DNA of 54,887 bases from Asaia bogorensis (GCA_943333505.2 CALQTN020000023.1:1-54887), one strand, 5' to 3'; counted from the first letter of the stretch, positions 33,620-42,030 are shown. Translations and numbers: made by a program. The notes: generated by a model not told the origin, from the letters alone.

Positions 33620-34580
33620 GTATGTCGTCCATCAAACGGTGCAGCAATTGGGTGATCTCGGCGGTGGACATCGCCAGTCCGCCGCTGGCGTCGGACCCGC
33701 ACGACACTTCCTCGTAGCGCAGTCCGCGCTGCTGGGCGATGGACCGATAAAGGCTGCCCGCAGTTTCGGTCGGTACCAGACCCACGACCCGTGTCCCGGG
33801 ACGGGCGGCAACCATGCTGGCCATGCCGCCCCCCACGATGCCCGCAACCCCGATCGCCCCTTTGAACATCGCCAGTTCAGTGCGCACATCGCGTCGCCCG
33901 GGATGGATCACCGTCCACCCCAACGCCCGGGCTGCGGCATCGACGCCGTCGCTATCTGCGAAATTAGCAAGATCCGTTCCGCTGCGACTGACAAACAGCA
34001 ATTGCGGCGGCCCAACCGGCAAATCTGCGATGAGGTCCTGGCAGGCGCCGATCGATAAAGGCGAAACCACGCCGCCCGCATCGGTCAGACCGTCAACCAC
34101 CACCAGATCCGCCACCCGCAACACCATGTTGGGCACAAACGCGGCAATCGCCAACGGATTGCCGAGCAATCCCAAGCTGTCGATCATCATGTGGCGCAAA
34201 GGCTCTGGCGCATCATCGATGATAAAGGTCGCATCAACCAGTTTCTGCGGCGCAAGCGACGGATGGCGCCTGGTCAGCCAGCAGATCGCCAGGATTTCCA
34301 GCAGCCAGCGCCCATAATCGGCAACGCCTGATTGTTTGCACAGGATAGCCGTGCCTGGCAGCGCCGGCAGGTCCGCGAGTTGGGCGGCCGCCGATGCGCG
34401 CTGGAGATCGGCCGGCGAGGCTCCTCCGATATTGGCGCGATAAACCTGGCCCGCCCGATCCAGCACCAACCCGTGCCCCGCGATCACCGCGTCCCGCAAA
34501 CGATAAACCGACACCGTATTGCCGCCGGGAACATCGATGCGCGCCATAAGGGCAGCCGCGGGAAACTCGATAACCTCCAT
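33612..34580 (-). CDS. Glycosyltransferase family 61-like protein (DUF563)
   Basis: A 322-residue protein. YGRWLLEILAICWLTRRHP (about residues 90-108), the LLFVSRSGT strand and the C-terminal segment ELAMFKGAIGVAGIVGGGMASMVAARPGTRVVGL (adjacent blocks) fit the GT61/DUF563 glycosyltransferase family, with the donor-binding glycine-rich loop in GGGMASM. The H found in many GT61 HW(L/T) motifs is replaced by YGRW here. ATG 34580 follows AAAAGG. It is upstream of, and overlaps, the TPR-GT9 gene and is divergent from the glutamine synthetase-like gene, with an 85-bp gap. Confidence 0.75.
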   Translation of the reverse strand: MEVIEFPAAALMARIDVPGGNTVSVYRLRDAVIAGHGLVLDRAGQVYRANIGGASPADLQRASAAAQLADLPALPGTAILCKQSGVADYGRWLLEILAICWLTRRHPSLAPQKLVDATFIIDDAPEPLRHMMIDSLGLLGNPLAIAAFVPNMVLRVADLVVVDGLTDAGGVVSPLSIGACQDLIADLPVGPPQLLFVSRSGTDLANFADSDGVDAAARALGWTVIHPGRRDVRTELAMFKGAIGVAGIVGGGMASMVAARPGTRVVGLVPTETAGSLYRSIAQQRGLRYEEVSCGSDASGGLAMSTAEITQLLHRLMDDILG

Positions 34581-34665
34581 GCCGCAACCTTTTCTTGTCG
34601 AGATCAATGGTGTCCTATCACAATCGGCGCAATCATGGCAGCGCGGCCACTATCCGGAGACCAAC

Positions 34666-35922
34666 ATGCATCGCGAAAAACTGATCATGGTCTGTACCTG
34701 CGAAATCGCCGGTCGGGTGCGTGGCAAGGGCTTTCCCGCCCGCGATCTGCCATCGCGGATGACCAAAGGCGTCGGCTGGGTGCCAACCAACACCATGATC
34801 TCGGCCTTCTCACCGATCTATGCCACCGAATTCGGCACTGGCGGCGACCTTATTCTGGTGCCCGATCCGGCCGCCGTTGCCCATGTCGATTTCGGCGACG
34901 GCAGCGCGGATGAACATTTCTATCTGGGCGATATCCGCGAACTCGATGGCCGGCCCTGGGCCTGCTGCCCGCGCGACTTCACCCGCCGTGCGCTGGCGGC
35001 GTTGCAGGACGCGGCAGGGGTTACCATGCTGTCCGCGTTCGAGCATGAATTCACCTACACAGGCGTGGTCGACCAGCCCGGCAACCCGTATTCGCTGGAC
35101 GCCTTCCGCCGCCAGGGTAGCTTCGCCGAGGCCTTCATCGCCGCCTTGCGCGCGGCTGGCTGCGAACCCGACAGCTTCATGGCCGAATTTGGCGCCCGCC
35201 AGTTCGAATTCACCACCGACCCGGCCATTGGTCTGGCGTCCGCCGATCGCGCCGTGATCGCCCGCGAAATAGCACGCGCCACCGCGTTTCGAATGGGCGA
35301 GCGGGCGATTTTCTCCCCGATCCTCGACCCGGCCGGGGTCGGCAACGGGGTGCACATCCATTTCAGTTTCAACGATGCCGCCGGCCGTCCAGTGCTGTAC
35401 GATGCCAGCGCGGCTGACGGTTTATCGGCAATGGGCCGGCATTTTATCGCCGGCATCCTGCATCATTTGCCAGCTTTATGCGCTGTTACCGCACCGTCGG
35501 CAGTGTCCTATATCCGCCTGCGCCCCAATCGCTGGGCACCAACCCACGCCAATCTGCTATCCCAGGACCGGGCGGCGGCCTTGCGGATCTGTCCGGTGCT
35601 GCCGGGCGCCGATATCGCGCGCCAGTTCAATGTCGAATACCGGGTGGCCGACGGCGCCGCGAGCCCCTATCTAGCGCTCGGGGCGATGGTGTGGGCGGGG
35701 GTTGATGGCATTCGCCGCAAGCTGTCGCCGCCAGCCGAGGGATTGCCGTTGCCCGCCAGCCTCGGGGCAGCCCTCGACGCGCTGGCTGCCACGCCCGAAG
35801 CCACTGACTGGTTCGGTGCGACCTATCTGTCCGCCTATCTGTTGCACAAGCGCGGCGAACTTGCCGCGCTTGCCGGCCTCACCGAGGCTGAACAATGCAT
35901 CCGCTACGCCGAAACCTATTGA
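34666..35922 (+). CDS. Glutamine synthetase-family protein (gamma-glutamyl-amine ligase-like)
   Basis: A 418-residue enzyme of the GlnA catalytic fold. FEHEF (ExE metal site, residues ~123-127), NGVHIHFSF with the metal histidine, and RLRPNRWAPTHANLLSQDRAAALRI (adjacent blocks, ATP and glutamate binding) are present, along with FNVEYRVADGAASPYLALGAM. The true GlnA beta-grasp N-terminus is shortened and the adenylylation loop is absent, so ligation of glutamate to an amine other than ammonia is more likely than housekeeping glutamine synthesis. ATG 34666 follows GGAGA. It forms an operon with an isochorismatase-like hydrolase (eight-base gap). Confidence 0.82.
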   Translation: MHREKLIMVCTCEIAGRVRGKGFPARDLPSRMTKGVGWVPTNTMISAFSPIYATEFGTGGDLILVPDPAAVAHVDFGDGSADEHFYLGDIRELDGRPWACCPRDFTRRALAALQDAAGVTMLSAFEHEFTYTGVVDQPGNPYSLDAFRRQGSFAEAFIAALRAAGCEPDSFMAEFGARQFEFTTDPAIGLASADRAVIAREIARATAFRMGERAIFSPILDPAGVGNGVHIHFSFNDAAGRPVLYDASAADGLSAMGRHFIAGILHHLPALCAVTAPSAVSYIRLRPNRWAPTHANLLSQDRAAALRICPVLPGADIARQFNVEYRVADGAASPYLALGAMVWAGVDGIRRKLSPPAEGLPLPASLGAALDALAATPEATDWFGATYLSAYLLHKRGELAALAGLTEAEQCIRYAETY

Positions 35923-35930
35923 GGATCCCC

Positions 35931-36572
35931 ATGACCCATCCCACCACCCGCGATCTGCCTGTCGTACCCGCGCTCACCACCCTGCTATTCGTTGACGTAC
36001 AGAATTATTGCGCCGGGCCGGATGGCGGAGAATTCGCCAACATGTCGCCGGCCGAACTGGAAGAAAAACTCGGCTATTTCTTCCGGGAGATGAAATCGCG
36101 CGTCATTCCCAACATGCAGCGCCTGCAAGCCGGCTGTCGCACGGCGGGGATCGAGGTGATGTACACCATCATCCGCAACCTGACCCAGGACGGCCGCGAC
36201 CGCAGCCTGGATTACAAAATCACCGGCTTCAGCGTGCCGCCCGATAGCTGGGACGGCCAGGTGATCGACGCGATCGCGCCGGGGCCGGATGAAATCGTTA
36301 TCCCGAAAACATCATCGAACGTGTTCCACTCGACCAATATCGACTACGTGCTGCGCAATCTGGGCACAAAACATTTGGTGATATCGGGGATCGTCACCGA
36401 CCAATGCATCGATGGCGCGGTACGGAGTGCCTGCGATCTTGGGTATCTGGTGACGCTGATCAGCGATGCCTGCGCGACGTATTCGCAGGAACGGCATGAT
36501 TTTACCTTGCGGGCGAACCAGGGATATTGCCGGCAGCGGACGACGGCGGAATTCTTGGCAGAGATCGGGTAA
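35931..36572 (+). CDS. Isochorismatase-family cysteine hydrolase
   Basis: A 213-residue hydrolase. TLLFVDVQNYC gives the aspartate (Asp in FVDVQN), IVIPKTSSNVFHSTNIDYVLRNLG the lysine, and VISGIVTDQCIDGAVRSACDLGY the nucleophilic cysteine in the TDQCI motif (about residue 162). Together these form the Asp-Lys-Cys triad of the family (nicotinamidase, biuret or ureidoacrylate hydrolases). Insert FANMSPAELEEKLGYFF resembles the biuret/ureidoacrylate group. GAGGA precedes ATG 35931. The stop codon lies inside a perfect 26-bp palindrome. With the glutamine synthetase-like gene it may act on an amide or amine substrate. Confidence 0.88.
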   Translation: MTHPTTRDLPVVPALTTLLFVDVQNYCAGPDGGEFANMSPAELEEKLGYFFREMKSRVIPNMQRLQAGCRTAGIEVMYTIIRNLTQDGRDRSLDYKITGFSVPPDSWDGQVIDAIAPGPDEIVIPKTSSNVFHSTNIDYVLRNLGTKHLVISGIVTDQCIDGAVRSACDLGYLVTLISDACATYSQERHDFTLRANQGYCRQRTTAEFLAEIG

Positions 36573-36594
36573 GCAACGGCGCGCCGTTGCTTAC
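36569..36594. repeat. 26-bp perfect palindrome over the isochorismatase gene stop codon
   Basis: gtaagcaacggcg (36569-36581) and cgccgttgcttac (36582-36594) are perfect reverse complements with no spacer. The TAA stop (36570-36572) is inside. The sequence lies between convergent genes and could act as a bidirectional terminator-like hairpin or a protein-binding site; no T-run follows. Confidence 0.85.
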
Positions 36595-36609
36595 CGTCGT
36601 CGGGCGAGT

Positions 36610-36958
36610 TCAGGGCGCGCGTATGGCCATCAATTGATAGTCCGGCGACACGCCAAGCCAGTTTCCGCGTATTTGCCGAGCCTCGTATTTCACCGATGCG
36701 GGGATCGACGGCGCCCACCAATATGTATGGCGAATAGTGTTGTTGCTGGGGATCATTACCCGTTCTAATTCGATACGCCATGCTGAAAAGGTGCCAGCGG
36801 CGACCTCAATTGTTTCCATCGCCTTGACAGTACCGGGTAGCAACTTCACCGACGCTTGTATCGTTCAGCAGCGGTACGGCTTGGCTCGTGATCCGCTGCC
36901 CATCGCACCAACTAGTCCAAATCTGCAATGCGGGTGTCACGTTTTTCTCTCTGCTCAT
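36610..36958 (-). pseudogene. Frameshifted remnant of a beta-barrel/beta-sheet hypothetical protein
   Basis: The minus strand holds a 79-codon frame (36610-36849) reading IEVAAGTFSAWRIELERV, then HTYWWAPSIPASVKYEARQIRG, the pattern of exported hypothetical proteins with a PAGTF...WYAP...VKYE core. Upstream of it a second frame (36806-36958) continues backwards from the overlap with its own ATG at 36958. Neither has a good ribosome-binding site, and the product would begin inside the domain. The simplest reading is a 5'-truncated, frameshifted gene. Alternatively the 79-codon frame is expressed from GTG 36849. Confidence 0.5.
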
Positions 36959-36969
36959 CGATATAGGAA

Positions 36970-37485
36970 TCACTCTGATGCATTGGGCGGCTGGGCGCTG
37001 TTAAGATATCGAATGATCTCGATGATGTTGGTCCCGATCGACGAAGACAGCGTCTTTTTCTCATCCACCAGGTCTCTGAGGATCGATCGGTAGGAAATAA
37101 GCTCAACCCCAAGTTCTCTGAGCAGCGGCATTTCCGATTTGTGCCGAAATTCAGCATGGACAAGAAACTGCTTCCAGGTGGATCCAGGGATTAGACGCTG
37201 CTGCTCCTCGACTTTATTGGGTGCGCAGAATTTTTTGTGATGCCACTGGTCAATTCCGACCTTCACATCAGCCTCGGAACGTCGGCGGGCGTTGGTGTTG
37301 CCGCCCAGGTAGCCAATAGGTCGGAAGCTGATCTGACATTCTACGTGCCAGCATTCTGGGGAACCGTCCGCCAACCGCACAGCCAAAAGGTCAATCTCAC
37401 CAAGTCCAACCTTGACGCCCCGCGTGGTGAAAAAGCCCCGGCGGTTGAGCCATTCTTCGACAATCTGTTCATCCAACAATGACAT
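36970..37485 (-). CDS. Small PD-(D/E)XK nuclease-like hypothetical protein
   Basis: A 171-residue protein. It has EEWLNRRGFFTT, then GLGEIDLLAV (Glu30, Asp32), then a strand HVECQIS with Glu49 and Gln51. The order E-x-D followed about 17 residues later by E-x-Q matches the active site of PD-(D/E)XK endonuclease-like folds (as in Mrr-like or Holliday-junction resolvase-like proteins). The C-terminus is charged (VDEKKTLSSSIG) with no second domain. ATG 37485 follows GGGGAG. No methyltransferase or other restriction partner is adjacent; a broken gene lies just downstream. The function is inferred from motif spacing only. Confidence 0.55.
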   Translation of the reverse strand: MSLLDEQIVEEWLNRRGFFTTRGVKVGLGEIDLLAVRLADGSPECWHVECQISFRPIGYLGGNTNARRRSEADVKVGIDQWHHKKFCAPNKVEEQQRLIPGSTWKQFLVHAEFRHKSEMPLLRELGVELISYRSILRDLVDEKKTLSSSIGTNIIEIIRYLNSAQPPNASE

Positions 37486-37563
37486 GTCGTTCTCCCCATG
37501 CATTAGCCATAGCGCCACAACAGGCGTTCAAAAAAGCAAGCACTGGAATTGAACCGGCTAATA

Positions 37564-38283
37564 CTAACGCCCGTTGGCCGACCGCCAAACCTTGAACAAT
37601 TCCAAATTCGCCGGATCGGTCGCCGGATACAGCCCGCGCGTCGGATGTCCTGCCCGCACCCGTTCGGTCACGAAATCTTCGTACGCAGTCATTTCGGTCG
37701 CCTCGGCCGCCAGTTCATCGGCCAGATGCGCCGGCAGCACGATCACCCCGTCGCCGTCGCCGACAATCACATCACCGGGGAAAACCGGCGCATCGCCACA
37801 GGCAATTGGCACGTTGACGTCAATCGCCTGATGCAAGGTCAGGTTGGTCGGCGCACTCGGCCGCTGGTGATACGAGGCGATATCGAGGGCCGCGATTTCC
37901 ACCGAGTCACGAAATCCGCCATCGGTGACCACGCCAACCGCGCCGCGCATCATCAAACGAGTAACCAAAATGCCACCCGCCGACGCCGCACGGGCATCCT
38001 TGCGGCTGTCGATCACCATCACCACACCGGGCGGGCATTCATCGACGGCGCGCCGTTGCGGGTGGTTGGGATCGCGGAACACCTCCATCGTGTTGAGGTC
38101 TTCGCGCGCCGGAATGTAACGCAGCGTATAGGCCTCACCCACCATCGACAACGCCTTGGGCGGGGATAGCGGCTGCACGTTCTGGATCATCTGGTTGCGC
38201 ATGCCGCGCTTGAACAGGGCGGTGGCGAGGGTGGCGGTGCTGACGTGCTGGAGTTTGTTGCGGGTTTCTGGATTCAAGGCCAT
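37564..38283 (-). CDS. RraA-family protein (HMG aldolase / regulator of RNase E-like)
   Basis: A 239-residue protein of the RraA / 4-hydroxy-4-methyl-2-oxoglutarate aldolase fold. It has VSTATLATALFKRGM, GEAYTLRYIP, GVVMVIDSRKDARAASAGGILVTRLMMRGAVGVVTDGGFRD (adjacent blocks), where the G-x-R/T-D-G-xxRD element binds substrate and metal in the aldolases, and GDVIVGDGDGVIVLP. True RraA regulators are shorter (~160 residues), so a metabolic aldolase or decarboxylase is more likely. GAGGAG precedes ATG 38283. It follows an IlvD/Edd dehydratase in the same direction, separated by part of the dispersed hairpin element. Confidence 0.85.
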   Translation of the reverse strand: MALNPETRNKLQHVSTATLATALFKRGMRNQMIQNVQPLSPPKALSMVGEAYTLRYIPAREDLNTMEVFRDPNHPQRRAVDECPPGVVMVIDSRKDARAASAGGILVTRLMMRGAVGVVTDGGFRDSVEIAALDIASYHQRPSAPTNLTLHQAIDVNVPIACGDAPVFPGDVIVGDGDGVIVLPAHLADELAAEATEMTAYEDFVTERVRAGHPTRGLYPATDPANLELFKVWRSANGR

Positions 38284-38322
38284 CGTTAAGTCTCCTCAGC
38301 TAGCTAAACGGGCAACGAAGCA

Positions 38323-38353
38323 GTTCTTTTTGTGAACAAAAAGAAGACCTTCC
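38323..38353. repeat. Dispersed hairpin element, solo hairpin, inverted
   Basis: A single hairpin ttctttttgt / acaaaaagaa with loop GA (38324-38345), followed by gaagaccttcc, the reverse complement of the ggaaggtcttc that starts copies 2 and 3. The element is therefore inverted here and lacks its centre and second hairpin. It lies between two leftward genes. Confidence 0.75.
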
Positions 38354-38361
38354 TGAACCCT

Positions 38362-40110
38362 TCAATAAATCGCCGGCTCCGCAACCTCCGCCCCAAACTC
38401 AGTCCGCAGGAAGTCAAAATCACACCCCTGATCCGCCTGCTGGATATGCTTGGTGAACATGAACCCATAACCGCGCTCAAAGCGCGGCACGGGGGGCACC
38501 CAGGCCGCGCGTCGGGCGGCGAGTTCCGCATCCGACACGTCCATGTTGATGGTGCGCGCGTCGACATCCAACGTCACGATATCGCCGGTGCGCAGCAGTG
38601 CCAGCGGCCCGCCGATGAAGGATTCCGGGGCAACATGCAGCACGCAGGCGCCATAGCTGGTGCCGGACATCCGCGCGTCCGACAGGCGCACCATGTCGCG
38701 ATGGCCTTCCTTCAGCAATTTCTTCGGCATCGGCAACATGCCCCATTCCGGCATCCCCGGCCCACCTTGCGGCCCGGCATTACGCAGCACCAGCACGTGG
38801 TCGGCGGTAATATCCCAACTCTCGTCATCCACTGCTTTCTTCAACGACGGGTAATCGTCGAACACCACCGCCGGTCCGGAATGCTTCAAAAAGCGCTGAT
38901 CCATCGCCGCCGGTTTGATCACGCAGCCATCGGGCGCGAGGTTGCCGGTGAGCACGGCGAGCGAGCCCTCGCCGTAAATCGGGTTGCTCGTGCTGCGGAT
39001 CACGTCGTCATTGAAGACCCTGGCGCCTTCGATGTTCTCACCCAGGGTTTTTCCCGAAACCGTGAGGCAATCGAGGTGCAGATGCGGGCGAATTTCGCCC
39101 ATCAGAGCGCGGATGCCACCGGCGTAGAAAAAATCCTCCATCAAATAGGCGATACCGGTCGGGCGGACATTGCCGATGACGGGCACAAGGCGGCTCGCGC
39201 TTTCAAAATCGGCCAGGCCGATATCCTGCCCGGCACGGCGTGCCATCGCGATCAAATGGATGATGGCGTTAGTCGAACAGCCCATCGCCATGGCCACTGC
39301 GATGGCGTTCTCGAACGCCGGCCGGGTCTGGATTTTACGCGGGGTGAGGTCCTCCCACACCATCTCGACGATGCGCCGGCCGGATTCCGACGCCAACCGG
39401 ATATGCCCGGCATCCGCCGCCAGCACCGAACTGCCGCCCGGCAGCACCATGCCGACCGCCTCGGCAATCGCGGTCATTGTGCTCGCAGTGCCCATCGTCA
39501 TGCAGGTGCCGTAGCTGCGGGCGATGCCGGCCTCAACGCCGAGCCAGTCTTCGTCCGTGATTTTGCCGGCACGCAGTTCGTCCCAGTATTTCCAGGCATC
39601 GCTGCCGCTACCGAGGAACTTACCCTGGAAATTGCCGCGCAGCATGGGTCCTGCCGGCAGAAAGATGGTTGGCAAATTCATGCTGGTGGCGCCCAACAGC
39701 AGCCCCGGCGTGGTCTTGTCGCAGCCGCCCATCAGCACCACCGCATCAACCGGGTGCGATCGCAGCAACTCCTCGGTCTCCATCGCCAGCATGTTGCGAT
39801 ACATCATCGTGGTTGGCTTGACGAAGCTTTCGCTCACCGACAGCGCCGGCAGTTCGACCGGGAAGCCACCTGCCATCAGGACGCCGCGCTTGACGTCCTC
39901 GACTCGGGTTTTGAAATGGGAATGGCATGGTTGCAGATCGGACCAGGTGTTGAGGATGGCGATCACCGGCTTGCCAGCCCACTCCTCGGGCGCGTAGCCC
40001 ATCTGCATCGCCCGCGACCGATGGCCGAAGGAGCGCAAATCGGCCGGTCCGAACCACCGCGTGGAGCGCAGATCGGACGGTGTTTTACGAGGGGGGGTTG
40101 CTTCCGACAT
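38362..40110 (-). CDS. IlvD/Edd-family sugar-acid or dihydroxyacid dehydratase
   Basis: A 582-residue iron-sulfur enzyme. Cysteines lie in NTWSDLQPCHSH (about residue 62), MGGCDKTTPGLL and SYGTCMTMGTASTM; these are the cluster ligands of the family. The SHP-VDAVVL, GGSSVLAADAG, and MGCSTNAIIHLIAMA segments and the C-terminal VRLSDARMSGTSYGACVLHVAPE (adjacent blocks) are typical. Similarity looks closer to sugar-acid dehydratases such as L-arabinonate dehydratase than to IlvD of branched-chain amino acid synthesis. It is the first gene of a leftward pair with an RraA-like aldolase, which suggests aldonate breakdown. Substrate uncertain. Confidence 0.88.
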   Translation of the reverse strand: MSEATPPRKTPSDLRSTRWFGPADLRSFGHRSRAMQMGYAPEEWAGKPVIAILNTWSDLQPCHSHFKTRVEDVKRGVLMAGGFPVELPALSVSESFVKPTTMMYRNMLAMETEELLRSHPVDAVVLMGGCDKTTPGLLLGATSMNLPTIFLPAGPMLRGNFQGKFLGSGSDAWKYWDELRAGKITDEDWLGVEAGIARSYGTCMTMGTASTMTAIAEAVGMVLPGGSSVLAADAGHIRLASESGRRIVEMVWEDLTPRKIQTRPAFENAIAVAMAMGCSTNAIIHLIAMARRAGQDIGLADFESASRLVPVIGNVRPTGIAYLMEDFFYAGGIRALMGEIRPHLHLDCLTVSGKTLGENIEGARVFNDDVIRSTSNPIYGEGSLAVLTGNLAPDGCVIKPAAMDQRFLKHSGPAVVFDDYPSLKKAVDDESWDITADHVLVLRNAGPQGGPGMPEWGMLPMPKKLLKEGHRDMVRLSDARMSGTSYGACVLHVAPESFIGGPLALLRTGDIVTLDVDARTINMDVSDAELAARRAAWVPPVPRFERGYGFMFTKHIQQADQGCDFDFLRTEFGAEVAEPAIY

Positions 40111-40257
40111 GACTGGTTCCTGCGGCGGTGAGCGCCAATGTTATCGCAACCATGGACGCCGGATCAAATCGCTGTCAAATCCCGCTGCTGGCCGTGCCGC
40201 TTGACGCTGGTAACGCCCCGATGGTCTGTTGATCACGCCTTGTCCTGGGAATGAAAA

Positions 40258-41883
40258 ATGAGCACCACCGCCGCCACAACCTTGGCATCAACCTACGACG
40301 CGATCATCATCGGTGCCGGCATTTCGGGGATGTATCAGCTTTTTCGCCTGCGCGAACTCGGCCTCAGGGCCCGGGTGCTCGAAGCCGGCAGCGGGGTGGG
40401 CGGCACCTGGTACTGGAACCGCTATCCCGGCGCGCGGTTTGATTCCGAAAGCTATTCCTATGCCTATTCCTTCTCCAAGGAATTGCTCGATGAATGGGAC
40501 TGGTCCGAGCATTTTGCTGGGCAGCCAGAAACCTTGCGCTACCTCAACCATGTCGCCGACAAATTTGACCTCCGGCGCGACATCCAGTTCCACGCAACGG
40601 TCACATCCGCACATTACCAGGAACCGACAGGCAGTTGGGACGTGACCTTGGCGGACGGTGAACGCCTCAGCGCGCGCTTTCTGATCACCGCCCTCGGCCC
40701 GCTTTCGGCACCGACCCTGCCGCGGATTCCCGGCATCGACAGTTTCCAGGGCCGATCCTGCCACACCGCGCGCTGGCCGCATGAGCCGGTTGATTTCGCG
40801 GGCAAGCGCGTCGCCGTCATCGGCACTGGCGCCACCGGCATCCAAACCATCCAGGAAGTCGCCAAGACCGCCAAACACCTCACGGTGTTCCAGCGCACGC
40901 CGAACTGGTCCACGCCCTTGCACAACAGCCGCATCGCACCCGATGAAATGGTGAAGCTACGTGCCGGCTACGACGACATGTTCCAGCGTTGCCGCGAAAC
41001 CTTTGCCTGTTTTCTGCATACCGCCGATCCGCGCAGCACCTTCGATGTCTCCGAAGAAACCCGCCAGGCCTTCTGGGAGGAACTCTACGCCTCCCCCGGG
41101 TTTGGCATCTGGATTGGCAATTTCCGCGACATCCTCACCGATCGTGCAGCCAATGCCGCGATCAGCGCGTTCGTCGCCGGCAAAATCCGCCAACGGGTCA
41201 AAAACCCGGTGATCGCTGAAAAGCTCATCCCCAAGAACCACGGCTTCGGCACCCGCCGCGTGCCGATGGAAACCAAGTATTTCGAGGTCTATAATCAGGA
41301 CAACGTCGAACTGGTCGACATCACTGAAACCCCGATCGAGCGGATTACCCCCACCGGCATCAAGACCAGCGACACTGAACGCGGCTTCGACATCATCATC
41401 TATGCCACCGGCTTTGATGCCATCACCGGTGCCTTCGACCGCATCGATATTCGCGGCACCAACGGTGTGGCGCTGAAGGATCGCTGGAAAGCCGGCCCGG
41501 AAACCTATCTCGGCATGACCGTCGATGGCTTCCCCAACATGGCCATGCTGGTCGGGCCGCATATGGCGCTGGGCAATATTCCCCGCACTATCGAATATAA
41601 TGTCGAATGGGTGGCGAACCTGCTGCGTTACGCGCGCGACCATAAAATCAGCCGCTTCGAGCCCAATTCCACCGATGTGCAAAGCTGGACCGCGCATGTG
41701 AAGTCGCTCGCCGAGGGCAATCTGATGTTCGAGGTCAATTCCTGGATGACCGGGATCAACACCAATATCGACGGCAAGAATGTGCGGATGATCAGCCGCT
41801 ATAGCGGTAGCGCGCCGGATTGGCGGGCGAAATGTACGGCAGTGGCGGATGACGGCTACACGGGAATAAAGCTCGATAGATGA
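40258..41883 (+). CDS. Flavin-containing Baeyer-Villiger-type monooxygenase
   Basis: A 541-residue FAD/NADPH enzyme that should insert oxygen next to a carbonyl in ketones. IIIGAGISGMYQLFRLRELG is the FAD motif at residues 17-36; the Baeyer-Villiger fingerprint FQGRSCHTARWP (FxGxxxHTxxW) is at about residues 163-174; VAVIGTGATGIQTIQEV is the NADPH motif. GGVGGTWYWNRYPGARFDSES-type text (residues ~47-64) is also characteristic of cyclohexanone/phenylacetone monooxygenases. Length is normal. The gene is divergent from the dehydratase gene, with a 147-bp gap, and convergent with an enoyl-CoA hydratase gene across a hairpin element. Confidence 0.95.
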   Translation: MSTTAATTLASTYDAIIIGAGISGMYQLFRLRELGLRARVLEAGSGVGGTWYWNRYPGARFDSESYSYAYSFSKELLDEWDWSEHFAGQPETLRYLNHVADKFDLRRDIQFHATVTSAHYQEPTGSWDVTLADGERLSARFLITALGPLSAPTLPRIPGIDSFQGRSCHTARWPHEPVDFAGKRVAVIGTGATGIQTIQEVAKTAKHLTVFQRTPNWSTPLHNSRIAPDEMVKLRAGYDDMFQRCRETFACFLHTADPRSTFDVSEETRQAFWEELYASPGFGIWIGNFRDILTDRAANAAISAFVAGKIRQRVKNPVIAEKLIPKNHGFGTRRVPMETKYFEVYNQDNVELVDITETPIERITPTGIKTSDTERGFDIIIYATGFDAITGAFDRIDIRGTNGVALKDRWKAGPETYLGMTVDGFPNMAMLVGPHMALGNIPRTIEYNVEWVANLLRYARDHKISRFEPNSTDVQSWTAHVKSLAEGNLMFEVNSWMTGINTNIDGKNVRMISRYSGSAPDWRAKCTAVADDGYTGIKLDR

Positions 41884-41891
41884 GGAAAGTT

Positions 41892-42025
41892 GTTCTTTTT
41901 GTGAACAAAAAGAACCAAAAAAACTTTTTAACAATTTGTTGCCGTTGGCGTGGGACCTTGCGCGGACCCTAGCCAACGGCGGCAATTGTTAAAGTTTTTT
42001 TGTTTCTTTATTTTCAAACAAAGAA
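41892..42025. repeat. Dispersed hairpin element, copy 4 (complete, nested)
   Basis: Left hairpin 41892-41915: perfect 11-bp stem gttctttttgt / acaaaaagaac, loop GA. caaaaaaactt (41916-41926) pairs with aagtttttttg (41992-42002), and tttaacaatt (41927-41936) with aattgttaaa (41984-41993). Centre stem gttgccgttggc (41938-41949) / gccaacggc (41972-41980). Right hairpin ttcttta...aaagaa at 42004-42025. Between convergent genes. Confidence 0.88.
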
Positions 42026-42030
42026 GACCC

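Noticed and set aside
38332-40131. 599-codon plus-strand open frame
   Set aside because: Antisense shadow of the IlvD/Edd dehydratase gene.
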